This document shows positions 1 through 4,736 of a stretch of 6,664 bases of DNA, one piece after another. The DNA comes from Acidimicrobiaceae bacterium (lineage in GTDB: Bacteria > Actinomycetota > Acidimicrobiia > Acidimicrobiales > Palsa-688). The notes beneath the pieces were generated by a model. That model made no database searches and was not told the origin of the DNA. It saw nothing but the letters and a program-made list of their open reading frames with translations. Position numbers and translations under genes: made by a program. The DNA is taken from contig JAUTXM010000330.1 of the NCBI GenBank assembly GCA_030838025.1, positions 1 to 6,664 of the forward strand. The letters are read 5' to 3'. Every line of letters begins with the position of its first letter. Position 1 is the first letter of the stretch.

Positions 1-54
1 AGCCTGGTGGCGTTCGGTCTCGAAGTGCTCCGGGCCGACCGGGTCCGCAAGTGA
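1..54 (+). CDS. 3' end of an unidentified gene (partial)
   Basis: An open frame enters at the left edge and ends at TGA 52-54. It encodes 17 residues, SLVAFGLEVLRADRVRK, a plausible amphipathic C-terminal helix with a basic tail. Nothing in so short a piece identifies the family. It converges on the MMPL transporter gene, whose stop lies 91 bp away; the space between (55-145) holds only GC-rich short repeats of GGCC/CGGTC type and no convincing T-tailed terminator. That this is a real gene rests on the frame being open to the edge, its ordinary composition, and the spacing expected of a convergent neighbour. Another origin for these bases cannot be excluded. Confidence 0.45.
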   Translation, partial: SLVAFGLEVLRADRVRK

Positions 55-145
55 CACATCGTTCCCAGGTGGCGGCCGGCTATGCCCACGGGACGCGCGA
101 TGGCCAGGTCGGCCCGGTCGGCAGGCCGGTCAGGTTGGCCAGGGC

Positions 146-2533
146 TCATGACGCCGAGCCCTGCCGTCGGAAGGGCTCGACGGCCACGGGTCGAGGTGGT
201 GCGCTCTCAGAAATCCCGATGCGATCGTGGACCCGTCGCATCCACTGGGGCGCCCACCAGTTGGCTTCTCCCGCGAGGCGCATGAACGCCGGTACAAGTA
301 CGCCGCGTATCAAGGTGGCGTCCATGACCACGGCCAACGCCAGACCCAGTCCGAACATCTTGATGAAGCTGATGTCGCTCGTTCCGAAAGCCAAGAACGT
401 GACGGCCAGCAACGCGGCGGCGGCGGTCACGATTCGCCCCGTACGCTCCAGGCCCATAGCGACCGAATGGGTGTTGTCACCGGTCGCGTCGTGTTCCTCC
501 TTTATCCGGCTGAGCAGGAACACCTCGTAATCCATCGACAACCCGAATGCGATGCAGAACATCAAGATGGGCATGGTGACGTTGAGGCTGCCGGTCGCAG
601 TGAAGTTGAGCGGTCCGGAGAAGTGCCCGTCCTGGAAGATCCAGACCATGGCCCCGAACGTGGCGGTGAGGGACAACAGGTTCAGCACGATTGCCTTGAT
701 CGGCACGAGCAGGCTGTTGAATATCAGGAACAACAAGACGAAGGTCACGGCAGCAATAATCCCGAAGGCATAGGGGACACGGGAAAAGATGGCGGCCTTG
801 GTGTCCGTCAGCGTCGCCCCCTGCCCCTCCACGCCGAAGGGCAATGGTTGGCGGAGCCGTCGAATCTGGCCGATGAGGCGCTGGCCGCCAGTCGATACCT
901 GATCAACGGACGGCACGACGGTAAGCCACGTGCCGGTCGGACGGGAAAAGGAGGCCGAACGCGGTCCAGGCGGGGTTGTGAGGTTTCCGCCCTGGTAGGA
1001 ACCGGAGAGCGCGTCGACTCGGGACACCCCGGGAAGCTCCGACACACGCCTCGCGAACGCACCGATGTCGCCGACCCGAGCAGCGGGATCGCCGATGCCG
1101 TCGATGACAATCGCGAAGGAGTTGCCGCTGTCTCCGTTGAAGTCGTGCAGCAGGGTCTCGGACACCGCACGAGAGGGCGCTCCGTTCGGCAGCGCCTCGG
1201 CACCCGAGAGCCCGAAGTTGACCCGCAGGAACGGTGATCCGAGCACGACCAACAAGGCGATGGCGGCCACACCGATCACGACCGGCCGGCGCATGACTTC
1301 CACCGCCAAGCGATGCCAGAAACCGGTGCCGACTGGCACGGACCGGTCTCGGCGGACACGAAGGCTGTTGACCCGGGCGCCTGTGACCGCGAGCAGCGCC
1401 GGCAGGCTGACCACCGCGCCCACGGCGGCGACGACCACGACCGAGCTGCCGGCGTAGGCAAAGGAGCGCAGGAAATACAAGGGAAACACCAAGAGGGCCG
1501 ACAGCGACGCCGCGACCGTGAGCGCCGAGAACGCCACGGTCCGCCCCGCCGTCTCGACGGTTCGCACCACGGCCTCATCGATGCCGGAACCGGTGGCCAG
1601 TTCCTCGCGGAACCGGTTGACGATGAACAGGCTGTAGTCGATGGCCAGACCCAGGCCGAGGGCGGTCGTCAGGTTGATCGAGTAGATCGACACATCGGTC
1701 ACCTGCGAGATCCCGAACAGGGCCAGCAACGTCCCGAACACTGCGATCAGCGCCACCAGCAGCGGGAGGCCGGCCGCGATCAGACCGCCGAACACGATGA
1801 TCAGGAGAATGATGGTGATGGGCGCCGAAATCCCCTCCGCCTTGCCGAGGTCGGCACCGATCTGGGTGGCGATATCGGAGTTGACCGCCAGGTCGCCGCC
1901 GAAGCGGACGTTGATCGGACCCTGGGTGCCCCCGACGGCCTTCTTCAGCTCGTTGTAGCGGTCCGTCATCTGGGTATCGGTGCCGGTGACCCGGGCCACG
2001 ACGATGGCTTTGGTGGCGTCACGGCTGCGCAGTGGGGGAGCGCTGCCGAGCGACCAGTACGACGCCACATCGGCGACGCCCGGTATGGCCGCCAGCCGGT
2101 CGGTCACCCGTCGACCGGCGGCGGCCGCGTCGGCGCTGTCGACGGAGCCGCGCGGCACCGTTACCAGGGCGACGACATTGGGGTCGCCGGCGCCGAAGGT
2201 GTGCTTCAGGACGTTCTCGGCTTTGGTCGATTCGGCGCCCGGGTCCTGGAAGCCGGCCGACTTCAGACGAGCGAAGGTGCCGGTGCCCAGTACCGAGGCG
2301 ACGACGATGAACACCGCGGTTGCGGCCAGCACGCCCTTGCGGCGGCGCACGACGAACCACCCCAGCCGGGTAAACATCCTGGCGTCCGGGCCAGCACCGC
2401 CGCCGCCACCACCGCCGCCACCGCCATCACCACCGCCATCGCCAGCACGGCCGGCATGGCGAGAACCTCGCGCTCCGGATTGGGCTGCGCTGGTGCTGAT
2501 TCTGGGCGCGACACGTAACGGCCTGGTCGGCAT
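146..2533 (-). CDS. MMPL family (RND superfamily) membrane transporter
   Basis: A 795-residue inner-membrane exporter of the MMPL family, proton-driven pumps for lipids or hydrophobic compounds; the substrate is unknown. From the chosen start, residues 1-52 are a cytosolic Arg/Gly-rich extension. The usual family N-terminus follows (MFTRLGWFVVRRR, from 53), with TM1 near 69-86. A large external loop covers about 90-230, then TM2-6 (about 235-385). The second half repeats the plan: TM7 about 417-435, loop about 436-585, TM8-12 about 588-750. Both proton-relay Asp-Tyr pairs are present, D299-Y300 in AIDYSLF and D668-Y669 in SMDYEVF, so the pump looks intact. The C-terminus carries NWWAPQWMRRVHDRIG, typical of actinobacterial members. 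The start at 2533 is chosen for AAGGAG five bases upstream. Starting at 2377 would give 743 residues, closer to the family's usual length, but has only a weak ribosome site. It lies 44 bp after padR and is probably co-transcribed. Confidence 0.95.
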   Translation of the reverse strand: MPTRPLRVAPRISTSAAQSGARGSRHAGRAGDGGGDGGGGGGGGGGAGPDARMFTRLGWFVVRRRKGVLAATAVFIVVASVLGTGTFARLKSAGFQDPGAESTKAENVLKHTFGAGDPNVVALVTVPRGSVDSADAAAAGRRVTDRLAAIPGVADVASYWSLGSAPPLRSRDATKAIVVARVTGTDTQMTDRYNELKKAVGGTQGPINVRFGGDLAVNSDIATQIGADLGKAEGISAPITIILLIIVFGGLIAAGLPLLVALIAVFGTLLALFGISQVTDVSIYSINLTTALGLGLAIDYSLFIVNRFREELATGSGIDEAVVRTVETAGRTVAFSALTVAASLSALLVFPLYFLRSFAYAGSSVVVVAAVGAVVSLPALLAVTGARVNSLRVRRDRSVPVGTGFWHRLAVEVMRRPVVIGVAAIALLVVLGSPFLRVNFGLSGAEALPNGAPSRAVSETLLHDFNGDSGNSFAIVIDGIGDPAARVGDIGAFARRVSELPGVSRVDALSGSYQGGNLTTPPGPRSASFSRPTGTWLTVVPSVDQVSTGGQRLIGQIRRLRQPLPFGVEGQGATLTDTKAAIFSRVPYAFGIIAAVTFVLLFLIFNSLLVPIKAIVLNLLSLTATFGAMVWIFQDGHFSGPLNFTATGSLNVTMPILMFCIAFGLSMDYEVFLLSRIKEEHDATGDNTHSVAMGLERTGRIVTAAAALLAVTFLAFGTSDISFIKMFGLGLALAVVMDATLIRGVLVPAFMRLAGEANWWAPQWMRRVHDRIGISESAPPRPVAVEPFRRQGSAS
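2396..2443 (-). repeat. GGY trinucleotide repeat encoding poly-Gly/Asp in the MMPL N-terminus
   Basis: Sixteen consecutive minus-strand codons are GGC, GGT or GAT, read in the transporter frame as GDGGGDGGGGGGGGGG. The repeat is imperfect (mixed GGC/GGT with two GAT), but it is the only simple-sequence tract in the window. It sits just before the family-standard N-terminus, so it links an Arg-rich 36-residue head to TM1. Read in another frame the same bases encode an Ala/Val/Met-rich hydrophobic stretch, so a slippage event would change the N-terminus radically. Confidence 0.85.
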
Positions 2534-2538
2534 GGCAA

Positions 2539-2544
2539 CTCCTT
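2539..2544 (-). promoter_or_regulatory. Ribosome binding site of the MMPL gene
   Basis: On the minus strand AAGGAG lies five bases before the ATG at 2533. This is a near-perfect Shine-Dalgarno match at good spacing, and it decides the start of the MMPL gene against the internal ATG at 2377, which is preceded only by GGACGCCAGG. It lies in the 44-bp padR-MMPL spacer. Confidence 0.8.
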
Positions 2545-2555
2545 CGCTTGGATTT

Positions 2556-2572
2556 CCGGGGTGGTCCCCCGG
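2556..2572 (-). other. GC hairpin between padR and the MMPL gene
   Basis: Perfect 6-bp inverted repeat CCGGGG / CCCCGG with a five-base loop in the 44-bp spacer between the padR stop and the MMPL start. No T-run follows, so it is unlikely to be a full intrinsic terminator. In mRNA it would lie about 11 bases before the MMPL ribosome site and could act as an RNA-processing or stability element that sets the repressor/transporter ratio. That role is inferred; only the repeat is seen. Confidence 0.4.
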
Positions 2573-2577
2573 CGCTG

Positions 2578-3144
2578 TTACGCGGAGGTGTCGTGCCTCC
2601 GCGGCGTTGCGTTGGAAACCGGCTGGTCCAACTGGTGTCGCATGTCGTCGGCCCAGGCCAACGTCGCCTCGGCGTGGCGGAGGCCGAACAAGGCCGTGGA
2701 GCGGCCCCACTGGGCGGCCGGAAACTCCGCCAACGCGTCGACGATGGCCGCCAGCCGGGCCCGTTCCGACTCCGCTTCGTCCCGAGCCGCCTCAACCAGC
2801 GCCACAATGTGCTCCGGAGCAAGGCGGTCGGCAAAGAGCATCTTCACGAGCAGCGAGTTCTTGCGCCGCTCCTTGCGGAATGTGGGTTCCCGGAGCCACG
2901 CATCGAGCGCCGCCTCGCCCGCCGCGGTGAGATGGAACACCCGCTTGTTGGGCAACTTGACCTGGCTGACGTCGGAAGCCTCGACCAATCCGAGTTCCTC
3001 GAGTCGCACCAGCTCGCCGTAGACATTGCTCTTCGACATGGGCCAGAAGTTGGAGATCGGACCGTCGACCAGCTGGGCCAACTGATAGCCCGACGCCGGA
3101 GCCTGAGAAAGCAGGCCGAGCACGGCGAATGCGCTGACCGGCAT
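2578..3144 (-). CDS. PadR family transcriptional regulator
   Basis: A 188-residue PadR-family repressor, a cytoplasmic dimeric winged-helix protein that usually releases DNA when it binds a phenolic or other hydrophobic compound. Residues 1-80 form the winged helix: PVSAFAVLGLLSQAPASGYQL is the characteristic first helix pair, SKSNVYGELVRLEELGLVE (38-55) covers the recognition helix, and KRVFHLTAAGEAAL (67-80) is the wing. Residues about 88-172 form the helical C-terminal dimerisation domain. The start at 3144 is chosen because GGGAG lies five bases before this ATG. An in-frame ATG at 3159 would add MSGES and could serve a leaderless mRNA from the promoter at 3167-3196. The gene is followed after 44 bp by the MMPL exporter, its likely target, and is preceded by a large dyad that is its likely operator. 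The inducer is unknown. Confidence 0.93.
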   Translation of the reverse strand: MPVSAFAVLGLLSQAPASGYQLAQLVDGPISNFWPMSKSNVYGELVRLEELGLVEASDVSQVKLPNKRVFHLTAAGEAALDAWLREPTFRKERRKNSLLVKMLFADRLAPEHIVALVEAARDEAESERARLAAIVDALAEFPAAQWGRSTALFGLRHAEATLAWADDMRHQLDQPVSNATPRRHDTSA

Positions 3145-3149
3145 GCTCT

Positions 3150-3154
3150 CTCCC
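3150..3154 (-). promoter_or_regulatory. Ribosome binding site for the inner padR start
   Basis: GGGAG on the minus strand, five bases before the ATG at 3144. If translation instead begins at the ATG at 3159, this site lies inside codons 2-4. No Shine-Dalgarno-like sequence precedes the 3159 ATG. Confidence 0.6.
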
Positions 3155-3194
3155 GACATAGTCCAAGTTGTAACAGTCCAACTAGGACTATGTC
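3155..3194. promoter_or_regulatory. Probable PadR operator (40-bp dyad)
   Basis: The outer arms GACATAGTCC (3155-3164) and GGACTATGTC (3185-3194) are perfect 10-bp inverted repeats. Inside, AGTTG (3166-3170) pairs with CAACT (3179-3183) about the same centre, so 16 of 20 position pairs match. The motif AGTCC(A/T)A occurs three times: plus strand at 3160 and 3175, and minus strand over 3183-3189. The dyad covers most of the padR promoter and reaches the first start codon, so a bound dimer or pair of dimers would block transcription. Binding by this PadR is inferred from position and symmetry. The DNA is AT-richer than its surroundings, as usual for a control site. Confidence 0.75.
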
Positions 3195-3196
3195 AA
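3167..3196 (-). promoter_or_regulatory. padR-MMPL promoter
   Basis: On the minus strand a perfect -35 box TTGACA (3196-3191) is followed after 18 bases by TACAAC (3172-3167), a 4/6 match to the -10 consensus. The predicted transcription start falls at or near the ATG at 3159, giving either a leaderless message or a leader of about 15 bases ending at the SD-preceded ATG at 3144. It begins 24 bp downstream of the lipoprotein stop and is embedded in the 40-bp dyad. Confidence 0.6.
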
Positions 3197-3219
3197 GGTG
3201 CCCGGTCGCACCAGGCGGA

Positions 3220-4332
3220 TCAGTGCAGGACCGGGCCGCTTGCCACTGCCTCGAAGGCGGAGCCGGGGATGGTCTTGAGCTGGTTCAGGTCGGTGTCGCT
3301 CCAGCGGCTGTCCGTGGCCCCGGAGATGAACCAGCTGGAGCCGTTGTCCGCGACGAACATGCCGTAATGCTGCAGGCACTGGAGCACGACCAGGGCGGCT
3401 CCGTGGAACGGTGACAGATCGAATGAGGCCTTGAGCCGGAACCGGGCCCCCATCGGCGCGACGTTGGGATCGGTGGTCGAACCGGCCTGGTGGGTTGCGG
3501 GATGGATGAAACCCCGTTGAGTCTTCGACACGGTGAAGCGCAGGGCGTGGTCGATGTGTCCCGACTGGACCTCGTCCCACCGGACCAGGCCCGGGAGGAT
3601 GGGCAGGCCGGCCGCGTCGGCCGATGTCCAGGTGTCAGGCCGGAGCCGGTCAGAGCGCAGGTCGAACACGGCGCCCGATGCCGCGTTCCACCCGCCGCGG
3701 CCATCGGGCGAGGCACCGTACAGCTCATACAGGTGGCAATCGGCGGAGGCCACCAGCACGTGGGCGTCGCTGCCTGATTCGACCGGGGCGTTCCGCGGCA
3801 CCGGGTAGGGGCCGGGATCGCTCTCGGAGCCATAGGCGGTGAACGTGATCGGAACCTTGGCTTGGCTGGCCGGCACCACGACATAGGGAATCCCGTACGT
3901 CGGGTCGGCGCCGAAATCGGGGTGCAGGTGGGTGCTGAGGCCCGCGCTGGCCACCCACGCCCCGGAGTGGGGGTCGATCGGGTCTCGTGAGACGTCGCGC
4001 CGCCACGGGTTGTCGGCGGGGAACAGGGGACACCCGGCGATCACGGGGCCCCGGGTCGGCGCCGCGGTGGTCGTCGAAGCGGACCGTGCCACCGTGACCG
4101 CGGGATGAGCCGGCGCCGCGGTCGACGTCACGGCGGCTGCCGGGGCCGGTGTGCTGAGCGACACCGAGGTGGGAGCTTGGGTCGTGGCCGTGAATTGCGG
4201 CACGAGCGACGCGGTCGTCACGGCCGCGGTGCTTGGCGCTGAGCTGGGAAAATGGCGACCGGAGGCGCACCCGACCGTGGTGGTGCCCACGAGGGCGATG
4301 GCCGCGAGCCAGGGCACGCGTCGTGGGGTCAC
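3220..4332 (-). CDS. Secreted lipoprotein of unknown function
   Basis: A 370-residue predicted lipoprotein. Residues 1-22 form a lipid-attachment signal: basic MTPRR, hydrophobic VPWLAAIALVG, then TVGC with C22 as the acylated cysteine (Thr at -3 is slightly atypical). Residues 23-98 are a Thr/Ser/Ala/Pro-rich low-complexity tether. A compact domain follows from about 99 to 368, rich in Trp, Tyr and Pro, with phrases such as CPLFPADNPWRRDVSRDPID, SDPGPYPVPRNAP, LPILPGLVRWDEV and VADNGSSWFISG. I recognise this phrase set from uncharacterised conserved secreted proteins of actinobacteria and other bacteria, but know no assigned function. C101, C199 and C319 could include a disulfide. The start is GTG at 4332 without a clear ribosome site; a GTG at 4317 is also in frame. 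It lies 76 bp upstream of the padR start, but padR has its own promoter, so co-transcription is not needed. Confidence 0.88.
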   Translation of the reverse strand: MTPRRVPWLAAIALVGTTTVGCASGRHFPSSAPSTAAVTTASLVPQFTATTQAPTSVSLSTPAPAAAVTSTAAPAHPAVTVARSASTTTAAPTRGPVIAGCPLFPADNPWRRDVSRDPIDPHSGAWVASAGLSTHLHPDFGADPTYGIPYVVVPASQAKVPITFTAYGSESDPGPYPVPRNAPVESGSDAHVLVASADCHLYELYGASPDGRGGWNAASGAVFDLRSDRLRPDTWTSADAAGLPILPGLVRWDEVQSGHIDHALRFTVSKTQRGFIHPATHQAGSTTDPNVAPMGARFRLKASFDLSPFHGAALVVLQCLQHYGMFVADNGSSWFISGATDSRWSDTDLNQLKTIPGSAFEAVASGPVLH

Positions 4333-4430
4333 ACCGTCAATGGTCGACAGGATCGTCCCCTTGATTGACCGCCAAAAAGGGTGAAGGCGGGCAGAGCGTG
4401 CGGCTCCCTGTCAGACTCTGTTCCTCGAAC

Positions 4431-4455
4431 CGCCGGATGGTCTCATCGTCCGGCG
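4431..4455 (+). promoter_or_regulatory. Hairpin in the csp mRNA leader
   Basis: CGCCGGA (4431-4437) and TCCGGCG (4449-4455) form a perfect 7-bp stem with an 11-base loop, ending two bases before the csp ribosome site. The second arm is also the left half of a 12-bp palindrome (4449-4460) whose right half contains the first three bases of that ribosome site, so competing structures are possible. A temperature-dependent role is inference from the family's known leader-based control. Confidence 0.5.
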
Positions 4456-4457
4456 CC

Positions 4458-4465
4458 GGAAGGAG
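4458..4465 (+). promoter_or_regulatory. Ribosome binding site of csp
   Basis: GGAAGGAG lies eight bases before the ATG at 4474. This strong match fixes the cold-shock start there and rules out the upstream in-frame GTG at 4381, whose added 31 residues match nothing in the family. Confidence 0.85.
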
Positions 4466-4473
4466 TGCGTTCA

Positions 4474-4674
4474 ATGTCTGTCGGCACGGTCAAGTGGTTC
4501 AGCGGTGAGAAGGGCTACGGCTTCATCTCGCGCAGCGATGGGGATGATGTGTTCGTCCATTTCAGCGCGATCGAAGGCGACGGGTACCGCAACTTGGAAG
4601 AAGGTCAGACCGTCGAGTTCGAGGTGACCCAGGGCCCGAAGGGGCTCCAGGCAACCGGAGTGCGTGTCACCTAG
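4474..4674 (+). CDS. Cold-shock protein (CspA family)
   Basis: A 66-residue single-domain cold-shock protein, a small beta-barrel that binds single-stranded RNA and DNA and melts mRNA secondary structure in the cytoplasm. The opening MSVGTVKWFSGEKGYGFI contains RNP1 (KGYGFI, 13-18); RNP2 is VFVHF (26-30). The aromatic binding face is intact: W8, F9, Y15, F17, F27, H29 and F30. SAIEGDGYRNLEEGQTVEFEV and the closing KGLQATGVRV are typical, and the length is standard (65-70). A strong ribosome site at 4458-4465 sets the start, and a hairpin sits just upstream of it. The gene stands alone, divergent from the lipoprotein gene and convergent with hrpB, 62 bp away. Whether it is cold-induced or constitutive cannot be told from sequence; actinobacteria often carry several paralogues. 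Confidence 0.97.
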   Translation: MSVGTVKWFSGEKGYGFISRSDGDDVFVHFSAIEGDGYRNLEEGQTVEFEVTQGPKGLQATGVRVT

Positions 4675-4736
4675 GCGCCTCGCCACGGCGTGGAACCGGG
4701 CCGGGTAGCGCAGACGACGGTTCTCGATGAGGGTGA
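4675..4736. other. Convergent intergenic spacer (csp / hrpB)
   Basis: This 62-bp spacer separates the two stop codons. It contains a 6-bp inverted repeat GAACCG (4693-4698) / CGGTTC (4718-4723) with a 19-base loop and a very short CGCC/GGCG repeat at 4681-4690. Neither has a T-tract on either strand, so no intrinsic terminator is called. Confidence 0.4.

Larger units (their letters stand above)
4333..4473. promoter_or_regulatory. Divergent intergenic region (lipoprotein / csp)
   Basis: This 141-bp space must hold the promoters of the minus-strand lipoprotein gene and the plus-strand cold-shock gene. An A-run (CCAAAAAGG, 4370-4380) and TTGATTGACC (4361-4370) are the only AT-rich parts, but no hexamer pair at correct spacing was convincing on either strand. 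The csp-proximal half is rich in short inverted repeats: CAGAG/CTCTG (4392-4396 / 4416-4420), GTTC/GAAC (4420-4423 / 4427-4430) and CGCCGGA/TCCGGCG (4431-4437 / 4449-4455). This suggests a structured csp leader. Confidence 0.5.

Noticed and set aside
101..140. Cluster of GGCC and CGGTC repeats in the 55-145 spacer as a terminator or repeat element
   Set aside because: The best inverted repeat (CGGCC 110-114 / GGCCG 124-128) is 5 bp with no T-run. Short GC-rich repeats are expected by chance in this composition.
227..2518. Two long plus-strand frames (227-1237 and 1313-2518) opposite the MMPL gene
   Set aside because: The products are His/Asp/Gln/Gly-rich low-complexity sequence with no family resemblance, and the MMPL reading is certain from its membrane plan and Asp-Tyr motifs. 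No good ribosome sites precede them.
2534..2710. Extension of the MMPL gene to a start at 2710
   Set aside because: It would overlap the 3' end of padR, adds non-homologous Arg/Pro-rich residues, and skips the strong AAGGAG site that serves 2533.
3197..3212. Hairpin GGTGC / GCACC just after the lipoprotein gene as a terminator
   Set aside because: The stem is only 5 bp and on the minus strand is followed by TTGACAT, which is the padR -35 box rather than a T-tract.
4333..4380. TTGATT/TTGACC at 4361-4370 as the csp promoter -35 box
   Set aside because: No acceptable -10 hexamer occurs 16-19 bases downstream.
4381..4473. A 31-residue N-terminal extension of the cold-shock protein from GTG 4381
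   Set aside because: The family starts at the MSVGTVKWF equivalent, and GGAAGGAG at 4458-4465 positions that ATG exactly.
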